Positions 25,211 through 34,083 are shown, counted from the stretch's first letter. The stretch is DNA of 64,000 bases from Parabacteroides sp. (GCA_017481945.1 JAFUOJ010000021.1:1-64000), one strand, 5' to 3'. Translations and numbers: made by a program. Notes: generated by a model not told the origin, from the sequence alone.

Positions 25211-26233
25211 TTATTTTAATAAGTCACTCCATTTAAAACTAGTATATTGCTGAATAAATAATTCTTGCCATTCTTCATTTTTACGAGAATATACTCCGTA
25301 ACAATCAGCAATCACGACTAAATAAGGAATTCCCAAGGTAAATAGGATCAGCCAATAAATCGGAATCCAACTAAAAAGAGTAGACCAAAAGCCATCAGGA
25401 ATATCATAATTTATATATTTATATATCACATAAAGTAATATTGGAACTGCAAACAAGGAATTCTTAATTAAGTAAGATTTCTTTTCTTGTATTTTTTCAT
25501 TTTTGTACTTACGAACCTCTTCATTTATAGCATCTTGAAGTTGTCCCCAATACCATTCCTGCTTTAAAAGAGCTTGCTCTTCTTTTAACTCATCTAATAA
25601 CTTAATGGCATTCGGAACAATTAATGACGTATTTCGTGTAGATTCTTTATTATTTAATAACTCTGCAAACAAGTGATATTCACTATCATTAAACTCATAT
25701 AATGCTTTATTTATATATTTACGAGAAATGTATATATAACCTTTATCCATTTCAATAGCACAATAGGCACAAAAAGCTAATAGAAAATTTAATTCAGATT
25801 TTGGGAGTGGGCTAACCATTTCCTTAGATTCCCATTCAGATAGAAAAGCATCCACTTTTTCTGTGGAAGAACAAATTTCATCACCATTTTCAAAGAAAAA
25901 GTTCCATGCTTGTCTAAACAAAGTAAAATCTTTTATTTCTTGTTCAGTATATCCAGAACCTAACGGAGCTTTCCATACTTCTCCACAACTACAGCTAAAT
26001 TTCAGACTATTTTTAGTAACATTATCAGCAAAAAGATCAATTGCACCTTTTAATCCCAAACTAACAAGACCTCCAACTAATCTTCCTCCTGGAATAAGTT
26101 CTAATGCAGTACCAGCTTTAGCAGCTATCCCTGCAACACTTTTCATTCCTTCTCTTGTATCGTTGCTTACATAAGGTTCACTTACTTCTATACCCTCTAC
26201 CCAATTGCCACATTTCGGACACTGCTGTTTCAT
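25211..26233 (-). CDS. Zinc-ribbon membrane protein
   Basis: A protein of 340 residues from ATG 26233 (a GTG start at 26272 would add 13 residues in a poor context). An N-terminal ribbon QQCPKCGNW (Cys5, Cys8) and a second half SCSCGEVWKAP at about 80-90 make a split zinc ribbon with a small hydrophobic glycine-rich segment between. A helical middle (about 90-250) follows, then two or three C-terminal membrane helices (NSLFAVPILLYVIYKYI, and WIPIYWLILFTLGIPYLVV). It is first in the operon. No family name is recognised. Confidence 0.65.
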   Translation of the reverse strand: MKQQCPKCGNWVEGIEVSEPYVSNDTREGMKSVAGIAAKAGTALELIPGGRLVGGLVSLGLKGAIDLFADNVTKNSLKFSCSCGEVWKAPLGSGYTEQEIKDFTLFRQAWNFFFENGDEICSSTEKVDAFLSEWESKEMVSPLPKSELNFLLAFCAYCAIEMDKGYIYISRKYINKALYEFNDSEYHLFAELLNNKESTRNTSLIVPNAIKLLDELKEEQALLKQEWYWGQLQDAINEEVRKYKNEKIQEKKSYLIKNSLFAVPILLYVIYKYINYDIPDGFWSTLFSWIPIYWLILFTLGIPYLVVIADCYGVYSRKNEEWQELFIQQYTSFKWSDLLK

Positions 26234-26289
26234 AATATTATTTTCGCCATCCCTGTTTCCCCCGTTCGGCACCCTCTTTAAAAATTACA

Positions 26290-26567
26290 CAAAAAAAGCG
26301 TGGAAACTGTTTTATATCTTATCTGTTCAAGAGGTATCGCCAAACACCCACCATACAAATAATAAAACAACAGTCCCACGCTAATTTGATATAATAATCC
26401 CTATAGGGTACTATATACCAACAAGCGTGAGCGTTTTTCTGTTGCTATTAAACTTGTATGGCTTTGAAAACTGGCGATTTTCTTGAACAAGTATAATATC
26501 TTTTAAAAACGCTCTTCTTTATCTTATGTCCTTCTGTTCAAAACCTCTCTTGATTCCTAATTAGAAT
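26290..26567 (-). ncRNA. Candidate structured non-coding RNA of about 280 nt
   Basis: The gap between the HU-like gene terminator and the zinc-ribbon gene has its own -7 box (26573-26580) and ends in a strong hairpin plus T7 on the minus strand. No open frame of note lies inside. Pairings visible on the RNA: 26505-26514 with 26429-26438 (10 bp, GAGCGTTTTT); 26482-26489 with 26324-26331 (8 bp); 26472-26478 with 26336-26342 (7 bp); 26369-26382 with 26297-26311 (14 bp with a bulge, terminator). The first crosses the second and third, so a pseudoknot or a switch between folds is implied. I do not recognise it as tmRNA, RNase P, SRP RNA or a known riboswitch; 6S RNA cannot be excluded. Confidence 0.55.
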
Positions 26568-26572
26568 TGTTG

Positions 26573-26580
26573 CAAATGTA
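26573..26580 (-). promoter_or_regulatory. -7 box of candidate structured RNA
   Basis: TACATTTG on the minus strand matches TAnnTTTG. It lies about 35 bp after the T-run of the HU-like gene terminator, so it starts a new transcript near 26567. The -33 region is T-rich but has no TTTG at standard spacing. Confidence 0.5.
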
Positions 26581-26613
26581 ATAAAAAAACTCTATTTCTA
26601 TTAAAAATGCAAC

Positions 26614-26637
26614 AAAAAAGGGTAGCCGCAGCTACCC
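26614..26637 (-). terminator. Terminator of HU-like gene
   Basis: GGGTAGC/GCTACCC stem (26620-26626 with 26631-26637), 4-nt loop, followed by six T on the minus strand, 8 bp after the stop codon. Confidence 0.9.
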
Positions 26638-26644
26638 TCATTTT

Positions 26645-27088
26645 CTAAAGTTCTTCCGGTTTTTCTTCGGAAGAACTTTCCTCACTGGATTTCACCTCTT
26701 CTTCAGGCGTACAATCAACCAATGTTAAATTGTTCATCATATCCCGAAGATCCTCGCAGGGAACAAAACGGAGCTTCATTCTGTAGATCGAATCAGCGTT
26801 GGCTTTCTCCTTTTCTGTAGAACTCTTTGCGTTGAAAGACGGGATGAAACTTCCCAACCCTTCCACATTCACCGTATGACCCTGTTGGATAAACGTCTTC
26901 ATCGCTTTTACCAACGTTTCTACCATGAACAGCGTTTCACCTCTTCCCTTCCCGGAAATCAATGCGACTTGCTCGCACAAATCTGTTGATGAAACCGGTA
27001 ACGCTCTATTAGGCGTTACAACATACTTTTCGGTCTTTGATTCATCAAAACCGAAGGTCTTTAAGACCCGCTTAAAACCTATTGCCAT
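26645..27088 (-). CDS. HU-like DNA-binding protein (HU-HIG type)
   Basis: A protein of 147 residues. After a short N-terminal extension, the middle follows the HU/IHF fold: helices around STDLCEQVALISGKGRGETLFMVETLVKAM, then GHTVNVEGLGSFIPSFNAKS, which corresponds to the G-x-G-x-F strand turn. The DNA-gripping arm is followed by RFVPCEDLRDMMN. The tail is acidic and serine-rich (SSEESSSEEKPEEL), unlike canonical HU. These variant HU proteins are numerous in Bacteroidales and their targets are mostly unknown. It has a leader of about 420 nt containing palindrome array B. Confidence 0.85.
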   Translation of the reverse strand: MAIGFKRVLKTFGFDESKTEKYVVTPNRALPVSSTDLCEQVALISGKGRGETLFMVETLVKAMKTFIQQGHTVNVEGLGSFIPSFNAKSSTEKEKANADSIYRMKLRFVPCEDLRDMMNNLTLVDCTPEEEVKSSEESSSEEKPEEL

Positions 27089-27412
27089 AACAAATTATTT
27101 AAATTGTTTATAACTTTGAAACATTAATTAAAACTACCTTAGAGCCTTAATTTGTCTCCATCCTTTAGGTAATGGGGCTTTTGGAACCCTCCTTTTACAT
27201 TCATTTGCGTTTCAAATTTTTTTTTAGCTATAAAATCAGAAATAAGAGCACCCAGAATATTCGTCGATACCCCTAAAAAGAATTCTACACGAAAAAAGAT
27301 TGGAAGAAAAAGGCTATCTCGTCTATGAATAAGACTAAAAAAGATGAACTAAAAAGGTTAACTGACACATTTCCTATTAACTAATAAACGTTAACAAAAA
27401 CAAGTCCCAAGC

Positions 27413-27497
27413 TTACTCCTCGAGTAAAGAGAGGCTTACTCGAGGAGTAAAGGGGTATCTTACTCGAGGAGCGAGCTGAACCTTACTCGAGGAGTAA
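27413..27497. repeat. Palindrome array B: four dyads at 23-24 bp pitch
   Basis: Four copies of a 15-bp dyad, TTACTC-nnn-GAGTAA with core CTC or GAG, start at 27413, 27436, 27460 and 27483 (pitch 23, 24, 23). The third has a degenerate right half (GCG instead of TAA). The array lies in the long leader of the HU-like gene. A near-consensus -7 element (TACTTTTTG on the minus strand, 27507-27515) precedes it, as with array C. Its sequence differs from arrays A and C but the architecture is the same. Confidence 0.75.
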
Positions 27498-27564
27498 TAT
27501 TTTTAACAAAAAGTAAGGAATAAGAGTGTATAGGGGGGGGGGAAAAAGAAAGGGTAAAAAGAAA

Positions 27565-27585
27565 GGGTAACCATTTTGATTACCC
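27565..27585 (-). terminator. Terminator of glgB-manA
   Basis: GGGTAA/TTACCC stem (27565-27570 with 27580-27585) followed by TTTCTTTTT on the minus strand, just after the manA stop. A run of ten G lies close by at 27533-27542. Confidence 0.65.
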
Positions 27586-27595
27586 TCTATGATTA

Positions 27596-28570
27596 TTATC
27601 CGATAAAAGTTTCCATGAATTTCGCTCCTGGAATCGGAGATATCGTGACAATTTCAGTATCTGCAGGAATCAAAACAGTTTGTCCCTGATGTACAAAAAT
27701 CTCATTTCCTTTATTATCGCGGATAGAAGCTTTTCCTTCCATACAAATATAAACGACAAATGAATCCAAATTAGAGAAATCACGAACAATAATTGTATCA
27801 ACATCCAACAAATTTGTCGTAAAGTATTTACAATTAGCTAATTCTACAGTTGCATTCGTATGTGCTTTATAGTGTGTACGATAATCAGGATATAATGTAT
27901 AATCTATTGCGTCTTTAGCTAACTCCGTATGTAACTCACGTCCCTTTCCATCCGGTCCTTTACGGTCATAGTCATAAATACGGTAAGTGATGTTACTTGT
28001 CTGCTGAATTTCAGCAATAAAACAACCTGCACCAATAGCATGCACACGTCCTGCAGGCAAAAAGAAAACATCTCCCGGATTCACATCATAACGCTGTAGA
28101 ACATCCATAATTGTATTGTCCTCTACACGCTTTACATATTCTTCCGCGTCAATCTGTTTTGAAAAACCTGAATATAAACCAGCACCTTTAGCAGCATTGA
28201 TTACATACCACATTTCAGTTTTTCCAAAAGAATTATGGCGTTTCTTTGCCAACTCATCGTCTGGATGAACCTGAATAGAAAGATCATCGCGTGCGTCTAT
28301 AAACTTTATCAACAATGGGAAAGTAGAACCAAACTGTTCCATTACTTTTGTTCCCAATAGTTGTGCACCGTATGTATTAATCAATTCGTCTAAAGTCTTA
28401 CCTTCCAACTCACCATTGTCAACAACCGAGTAATTACCTTCAACATGTGAAAGTTCCCAACTTTCACCGATACCTTCTTGTACCGGAGTGATACCCTTAA
28501 ATGGGCAAATATCAGAGCCTCCCCAGATAATATTCTTAAGGATAGGCTTAAAAGTCATAGGATATAACAT
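27596..28570 (-). CDS. manA: Mannose-6-phosphate isomerase, class I
   Basis: A protein of 324 residues of the type I phosphomannose isomerase cupin fold. It has zinc-site motifs IQVHPDDELAKKRHNSFGKTE (Gln, His and Glu ligands, about 100-120) and PAGRVHAIGAG (His ligand, about 172-182). It interconverts mannose 6-phosphate and fructose 6-phosphate, feeding GDP-mannose or glycolysis. ATG 28570 is used; ATG 28558 (MTFKP) is also possible. It lies 33 bp behind glgB, so it shares that promoter. Confidence 0.93.
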   Translation of the reverse strand: MLYPMTFKPILKNIIWGGSDICPFKGITPVQEGIGESWELSHVEGNYSVVDNGELEGKTLDELINTYGAQLLGTKVMEQFGSTFPLLIKFIDARDDLSIQVHPDDELAKKRHNSFGKTEMWYVINAAKGAGLYSGFSKQIDAEEYVKRVEDNTIMDVLQRYDVNPGDVFFLPAGRVHAIGAGCFIAEIQQTSNITYRIYDYDRKGPDGKGRELHTELAKDAIDYTLYPDYRTHYKAHTNATVELANCKYFTTNLLDVDTIIVRDFSNLDSFVVYICMEGKASIRDNKGNEIFVHQGQTVLIPADTEIVTISPIPGAKFMETFIG

Positions 28571-28603
28571 ACTTTCGTCTTCGTTTTATAACCTTCTTGT
28601 TTA

Positions 28604-30625
28604 TTATTTCTTTTCAACTTTTACTTTTCTTAAGACAACAGCGCTACGTGCCGGAATGTACAGTTTCAACCATTCTTTTCTTACCTTTTTATATAATGGA
28701 TCAAACTGTGTGAAATGACGAATAGAATCATCAGAAAGACCGAAACCTCCAAAACGGGTAGCGTCTGTATTCAAAACGACTTCATATTCTCCTCTTGGTA
28801 CCAAGAACCCATAATCGGTAAAAGATTTGTTTGGACTAAAATTGAAGACAAATACCAAATCTTTACGCATATAAGCTAAAATCTGATCTCCATCATTGTC
28901 CCAAACTTTCTGTATCGGCGTTGCTTGGAATTTCTTCACACTACCAATCACTTCTAACATCTCTCTGTCGAAGTCTCCCAAGAAATGATATTTCAAATCC
29001 TTATTATCAACCAAATCCCATTGGCGACGTGCATATTTATGAGACCATCCATTACCTTCACGTGGGAAATCAATCCATTCAGGATGTCCGAACTCATTCC
29101 CCATGAAATTTAAGTATCCACCATTGATCGTAGAAGCTGTTACCAAACGAATCATTTTATGCAAAGCAATGCCACGTTCAACCATGAAATTATGGTCATC
29201 TTTCTGCATGTGCCAATACATATCTGCGTCAATCAAACGAAAAATAATGGTCTTATCTCCCACTAAAGCCTGATCATGGCTTTCTGCATAGCTGATTGTC
29301 TTTTCATCTGCACGACGATTGGTTGTTTCCCACCAAATGGAAGAGGGGTGCCAATCTTCATCTTTCTTTTCCTTAATCATTTTAATCCAATAATCCGGAA
29401 TGTTCATCGCCATGCGGTAGTCGAAACCGTAACCACCATCTTCGATTTTAGCAGCAAGCCCTGGCATACCACTCACCTCTTCCGCAATTGTAATTGCATT
29501 CTTATTTACTTCGTGAATCAGTTTATTAGCCAAAGTCAGATAAGCAATTGCGTCTCCATCTTGATGACCATTATAATAATCACCATAATTACAGAAAGCT
29601 TCACCTAATCCATGACTATAATAAAGCATTGAGGTCACCCCATCAAAACGGAAACCGTCAAACTTATATTCGTCTAACCAGAACTTACAGTTAGAAAGTA
29701 AGAAATGTAATACTTCATTCTTTCCATAATCAAAACACAAAGAATCCCAAGCCGGATGTTCACGACGTCCGTCATTATGGAAATATTGTGAATAAGAACC
29801 ATCAAAACGTCCTAAACCTTCTATTTCATTCTTTACGGCATGACTATGTACAATATCCATGATAACGGCAATACCCATACCATGCGCTTCATCAATTAAT
29901 TCCTTTAATTCTTCTGGTGTACCAAAACGGGAAGAAGCCGCAAAGAAACTACTTACATGATAACCGAATGAACCATAATAAGGATGTTCTTGAATAGCCA
30001 TAATCTGAATAGCATTGTATCCATCTTTTGCAACTCGAGGCAGCACGTTACGACGGAATTCATCATAAGAACCCACCTTTTCTTCATTAGAACCCATACC
30101 TATATGGCATTCATAAATAAGTAGAGGGGATACATTTGGTTTGAAACGTTTATGTTTAAATACATAAGGCTTCTCCGGATTCCAAACTTGTGCACTAAAG
30201 ATCTTTGTTTTCTCATCCTGCACAACGCGACGGATCCAAGCCGGGATACGTTCTCCGCTTCCCCCTTTCCATTCTACCAAAAGTTTGAATAAATCTCCGT
30301 GATGTAGTAAATCTTCAGCGAGCGTGATTTCCCAAACCCCATTGACCAATCGTTTCAACTTATACTGATCTTCTTTCTTCCAGCTATTAAAATCGCCGAT
30401 CAGATAAATAGCAGTCGCATTAGGTGCCCATTCGCGAAACACCCAACCTTTTTTCACCTTATGTAATCCGAAATAAAGATAGCCGGAAGCTAAATCCGAC
30501 AGAGTTTGCTTACCTTTATTAGTAAGGCTCTTCTCTTTATTAATTACATACTGATACCTACCTTCGATTGCCTCCTTATAGGGGGCGAGCCAAGGGTCAT
30601 TCTTTATTAGATTCAGTGACTCCAT
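28604..30625 (-). CDS. glgB: 1,4-alpha-glucan branching enzyme
   Basis: A protein of 673 residues from ATG 30625. The TTG at 30652 lies within the -7 promoter box and is rejected as a start. An N-terminal CBM48-like domain (WVFREWAPNATAIYLIGDFN, about 68-87) precedes a GH13 barrel with IMDIVHSHAVKNE, DGFRFDGVTSMLYY (nucleophile Asp), AITIAEEVSGMPG (acid Glu) and YAESHDQALVG (transition-state Asp). It makes alpha-1,6 branches in glycogen. The compact form resembles eukaryote-type branching enzymes found in Bacteroidetes. Confidence 0.92.
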   Translation of the reverse strand: MESLNLIKNDPWLAPYKEAIEGRYQYVINKEKSLTNKGKQTLSDLASGYLYFGLHKVKKGWVFREWAPNATAIYLIGDFNSWKKEDQYKLKRLVNGVWEITLAEDLLHHGDLFKLLVEWKGGSGERIPAWIRRVVQDEKTKIFSAQVWNPEKPYVFKHKRFKPNVSPLLIYECHIGMGSNEEKVGSYDEFRRNVLPRVAKDGYNAIQIMAIQEHPYYGSFGYHVSSFFAASSRFGTPEELKELIDEAHGMGIAVIMDIVHSHAVKNEIEGLGRFDGSYSQYFHNDGRREHPAWDSLCFDYGKNEVLHFLLSNCKFWLDEYKFDGFRFDGVTSMLYYSHGLGEAFCNYGDYYNGHQDGDAIAYLTLANKLIHEVNKNAITIAEEVSGMPGLAAKIEDGGYGFDYRMAMNIPDYWIKMIKEKKDEDWHPSSIWWETTNRRADEKTISYAESHDQALVGDKTIIFRLIDADMYWHMQKDDHNFMVERGIALHKMIRLVTASTINGGYLNFMGNEFGHPEWIDFPREGNGWSHKYARRQWDLVDNKDLKYHFLGDFDREMLEVIGSVKKFQATPIQKVWDNDGDQILAYMRKDLVFVFNFSPNKSFTDYGFLVPRGEYEVVLNTDATRFGGFGLSDDSIRHFTQFDPLYKKVRKEWLKLYIPARSAVVLRKVKVEKK

Positions 30626-30649
30626 GATTTTTTTGAAATTGGTTTTGCA

Positions 30650-30684
30650 CAAAGGTAAAAGAAAAAAATAAACAATACTACAAA
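30650..30684 (-). promoter_or_regulatory. Promoter of glgB-manA
   Basis: -7 box TACCTTTG (30657 to 30650) and -33 TTTG (30684 to 30681) on the minus strand, 23 bp apart, just before ATG 30625. Confidence 0.65.
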
Positions 30685-30741
30685 AACTCTGGCATTAATA
30701 AAGTTTTACTTGTAAAACGGAGAATATTGGTTCAGATTTCT

Positions 30742-30749
30742 TACTTTTG
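30742..30749 (+). promoter_or_regulatory. -7 box of antiporter gene
   Basis: TACTTTTG on the plus strand matches TAnnTTTG, 26 bp before ATG 30775. It is divergent from the glgB promoter. Confidence 0.5.
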
Positions 30750-30774
30750 CAAGAAACCGTTTTTCATATAACTA

Positions 30775-33093
30775 ATGGGTAAAGGAACAAAAAATATAAC
30801 TTTCTACTTCTTAATGGTTCTAATCTTTGGCTCACTAATGTATTTTATTGTCAAAGAGGGAGAAAGCATACAGCTTGAAACAGCAACTCAGTCTATCCAG
30901 AACGCAGCTCCTAAAAATATGGGAGAAGGCTTTCTTATTTTCTGGGATTCCGTTATCCATCATATCCAATCTCCAATAGGGATTTTACTTTTACAGATTA
31001 TTGCGATTTTATTAGTCTGTCGTGTTTTTGGCTGGTTATTCTTGAAGATTGGACAACCGACAGTTATTGGAGAAATTGTTGCGGGTATCGTTCTCGGGCC
31101 ATCTGTATTAGGGAATCTATTTCCGGAAATAGCCACATTCCTATTTCCTCAAGAGTCATTAGCGAACATTAGTATATTAAGTCAATTTGGCCTTATTCTT
31201 TTCATGTTTGCTATTGGTATGGAATTAGATATTAGTGAAGTAAGAAAGAAATTAAAGGAGACCATTCTGATCAGCCACACCAGTACCATTGTTCCTTTCT
31301 TCTTTGGAATGGTGACTGCTTATTTTGTGTATGGTTCGTATGCCCATAAAGAAACACCTTTCATCTCCTTTGCTCTCTTTATAGGAATTGCGATGAGTAT
31401 CACAGCATTCCCTGTATTGGCACGTATCATCCAAGAGAAAGGGCTAACTAAAACCCATCTGGGAACTATTTCATTAGCCAGTGCAGCGAATGGAGATATT
31501 ACAGCTTGGTGTCTATTAGCAGTTGTTATCGCGATTGCACAAGCTGGAAGTATGCTAAGTGCTATCTACAATATTCTCTTTTCTATCCTGTACATTATAT
31601 TTATGTTCTTTGCTGTCCGCCCCTTTTTGCGAATGGTAGGTCATATTTATCATAATAAGGAAGTTATAGACAAAGCCTTGGTTGCTTTCATGTTTTTATT
31701 GGTAATTATATCTTCCTACTTTACTGAGATATTAGGACTTCATGCCCTATTTGGAGCTTTTATTGCAGGGGTTGTTATGCCAGGAAACATCAAGTTTCGT
31801 AAGATCATGACAGAGAAAGTAGAAGATGTATCACTGGCTCTCTTCTTACCGCTTTTCTTTGTATCTACAGGATTACGGACTGAAATAGGATTATTGAATA
31901 CACCTGAGTTATGGGCCATGTGCGGCATATTCATTTTAGTTGCAATTCTTGGAAAGTTTGGAGGGGCCATGTTTTCTGCACGATTTGTAGGAGAAAGTTG
32001 GAAGGATAGTCTTTACATTGGAGCTTTGATGAATACACGTGGTTTGATGGAATTGGTTGTCTTGACTATCGGATACGATATGAAAATATTACCGCCTTCT
32101 ATCTTTGTCATGTTGGTATTAATGACTTTGGTCACTACATTTATGACTACTCCGTTCGTCTCTTTCATTAACTTTTGCTTTAAGACCCATGACAAAATCC
32201 GAAATCACCACAGATATAACATATCTTTTGATGGGGCATTTAAAGTGTTATTATCTTTCGGACGTGCAGGAAACGGACAAATCATGTTAGATGTAGCTCA
32301 TCAAATGTTTGCTCGTGGCAATAAAAAGTTAGACTTAACAGCACTCCACCTAACAGTAGGTTCCGATATCAATCCTTTACATACTGACAACTTTGAAGAA
32401 GTTAGCTTCGGGCCTATTCTTTATGGCGCAAAGAAATTGGGTATGCAGATACATACTCGTTATGAAGTTTCAAATAATGCCGGACAAGATATTTGCGATA
32501 TCGTCAACAATGAAGGTTTCGACTTTTTGTTAGTCGGTTCAGGTATATCCATGAGTAATGCTCCGGCTGATATTGAAGCCAACCGTTACCGTACTTCATT
32601 TTACAACCGTTACTTCAAAAGATTTAAAGCACCTGAATCTTGGTTCTATCCTGGAGATCTCCTGAAAGATAAAACCAAAATGTTTATCGAACGCAGTCAT
32701 TGTGATGTAGGCGTCTTTATCAATCGAAACTTTGTAAAGGCGTCAAATACAATTCTTATAATCAATAAAGAAGAAGATCTCTTCTTATTAGATTATGCAA
32801 AGACGCTATTAAAAACGACTCACGGTGCTATTAGCTTTGTAAACAGAGCGAGCACTACAACTCCGGAATATAATAAGATAGTAAACTCTATTAAAGAGTT
32901 CACTACCTCTATCCCGCAAGCAAGATGTTTATCCCATAAGGATTTGACTCCTGAACTATTCAACGGTTTCAACTTCATGCTGATTAGCTATGAAACCTGG
33001 AATGACGTCTCAGAACATCGTAAAGAAGCATTACAGAAAATGCCTTCTACTTTGATTCTTAACAAACATCAAGAGAATCCGATTTCGGAATAA
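30775..33093 (+). CDS. CPA2-type cation/proton antiporter with C-terminal USP-like domain
   Basis: A protein of 772 residues. After an N-terminal membrane segment there are about twelve helices of the Na+/H+ exchanger (CPA2) fold (about 60-460). Family motifs include GQPTVIGEIVAGIVLGPSVL, SITAFPVLARIIQEKGL and ALMNTRGLMELVVLTIGYD. The C-terminal 300 residues are soluble, with alpha/beta strands resembling universal-stress-protein domains (LLVGSGISMS). It exchanges monovalent cations for protons across the inner membrane; the ion is not determined. Its stop is 11 bp from that of the convergent HEPN gene. Confidence 0.9.
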   Translation: MGKGTKNITFYFLMVLIFGSLMYFIVKEGESIQLETATQSIQNAAPKNMGEGFLIFWDSVIHHIQSPIGILLLQIIAILLVCRVFGWLFLKIGQPTVIGEIVAGIVLGPSVLGNLFPEIATFLFPQESLANISILSQFGLILFMFAIGMELDISEVRKKLKETILISHTSTIVPFFFGMVTAYFVYGSYAHKETPFISFALFIGIAMSITAFPVLARIIQEKGLTKTHLGTISLASAANGDITAWCLLAVVIAIAQAGSMLSAIYNILFSILYIIFMFFAVRPFLRMVGHIYHNKEVIDKALVAFMFLLVIISSYFTEILGLHALFGAFIAGVVMPGNIKFRKIMTEKVEDVSLALFLPLFFVSTGLRTEIGLLNTPELWAMCGIFILVAILGKFGGAMFSARFVGESWKDSLYIGALMNTRGLMELVVLTIGYDMKILPPSIFVMLVLMTLVTTFMTTPFVSFINFCFKTHDKIRNHHRYNISFDGAFKVLLSFGRAGNGQIMLDVAHQMFARGNKKLDLTALHLTVGSDINPLHTDNFEEVSFGPILYGAKKLGMQIHTRYEVSNNAGQDICDIVNNEGFDFLLVGSGISMSNAPADIEANRYRTSFYNRYFKRFKAPESWFYPGDLLKDKTKMFIERSHCDVGVFINRNFVKASNTILIINKEEDLFLLDYAKTLLKTTHGAISFVNRASTTTPEYNKIVNSIKEFTTSIPQARCLSHKDLTPELFNGFNFMLISYETWNDVSEHRKEALQKMPSTLILNKHQENPISE

Positions 33094-33104
33094 AATTTCA
33101 TCTA

Positions 33105-34064
33105 TCATTTCTCGTCGGTATCATCAGCTGCCTTTATGCGTCCCTCTTCCGGTAACGGGTAAATAGCAGGCTTATGAATCATCGACTGATAGTATGCCAG
33201 TTTCTCTCGACAAATACGCCCCGTTACTTCTTTTAGATACTCAACACGTGAGACTAAATATTCCAACTGACTTCGTGTAGCAATAAAATCCTTATTGTAA
33301 CGAGCGTCAATATAAGCACTACACAACAAATCATAGCACCTAATCGCTTCCGGAGTATCTTTCGGAAAGACTGCGGACAGTTCCCTCGAAAATCCTTTGA
33401 CCATAGCGGACAGTTCATCCAACTTATGATTTTTAGGACGATAATTCATCCAAACCAAAAGGATCACGTAGTAAAACTTCTCACAAGCCTGGTGAAGAAC
33501 AAAAGCGGAATTCATAAAATCGTTATGCTTCAAGAAGAAACAAGAAACAGAGTCCAACAGGCTAACAGCTGTCGGATAGTAACGTTCAAACTCATATTCT
33601 GCAAAGTCCTTTATTTCTGCATAATCAAGAAAACGGGGAGTAGCCAGCTCAAACTGTTTATCATCATATAAGAGAATGCCATCCCGAACTATTTCCGTAA
33701 AGAAATACTGTGAGCATTCCAAATGCTGATTCAGCGTCTTGATATTCTCTACAATAAAGCGAGGAGTTGCGTGGCGACGCGCGGAAAAGTAACGATGATA
33801 CGTATCCGTCAATTTATGCCGCAGTATCTCCTCGGTTATCTTTGCATTTAGATTAGAAATAACGACTAATATGTCATAATCACTTTGATATGATGTATGA
33901 ACACCATATTCATAACGTTCGTCCCAAAGGACATACGTATCACACGCGTAACTTCCATACAAAATAACCATATTAGCGTCCTTCACATAATGATGAATTA
34001 AGCTAAGAATAAGGTTTAATTCTTCTTTCGTTACATAGGGTAAATGATCAATTGAATGTTTCAT
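33105..34064 (-). CDS. Nucleotidyltransferase-HEPN fusion protein
   Basis: A protein of 319 residues. The N-terminal half is a minimal nucleotidyltransferase with the GS motif VILYGSYACDTYV (about 34-46) and an acidic pair SDYDILVV (about 66-73). The C-terminal half is a HEPN domain (about 170-290) with FVLHQACEKFYYVILLVW and NHKLDEL. It lacks the RxxxxH ribonuclease motif of toxic HEPN proteins. Stand-alone relatives form MNT-HEPN pairs. A fused form without the RNase motif may be a sensor or modifier rather than a toxin. It has its own promoter, downstream of sbcC. Confidence 0.8.
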   Translation of the reverse strand: MKHSIDHLPYVTKEELNLILSLIHHYVKDANMVILYGSYACDTYVLWDERYEYGVHTSYQSDYDILVVISNLNAKITEEILRHKLTDTYHRYFSARRHATPRFIVENIKTLNQHLECSQYFFTEIVRDGILLYDDKQFELATPRFLDYAEIKDFAEYEFERYYPTAVSLLDSVSCFFLKHNDFMNSAFVLHQACEKFYYVILLVWMNYRPKNHKLDELSAMVKGFSRELSAVFPKDTPEAIRCYDLLCSAYIDARYNKDFIATRSQLEYLVSRVEYLKEVTGRICREKLAYYQSMIHKPAIYPLPEEGRIKAADDTDEK

Positions 34065-34083
34065 GTACGTAACTTATAGACCA

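Noticed and set aside
26290-26567. tmRNA, RNase P or SRP RNA
   Set aside because: The conserved landmarks of these RNAs were not found on either strand.
27246-27332. Short plus-strand frame with a protein-like end (RILHEKRLEEKGYLVYE)
   Set aside because: It is only 28 codons between stops, with no start codon; it may be chance or a remnant.
30626-30652. TTG start extending GlgB
   Set aside because: It lies in the TACCTTTG promoter box; ATG 30625 is the natural start.
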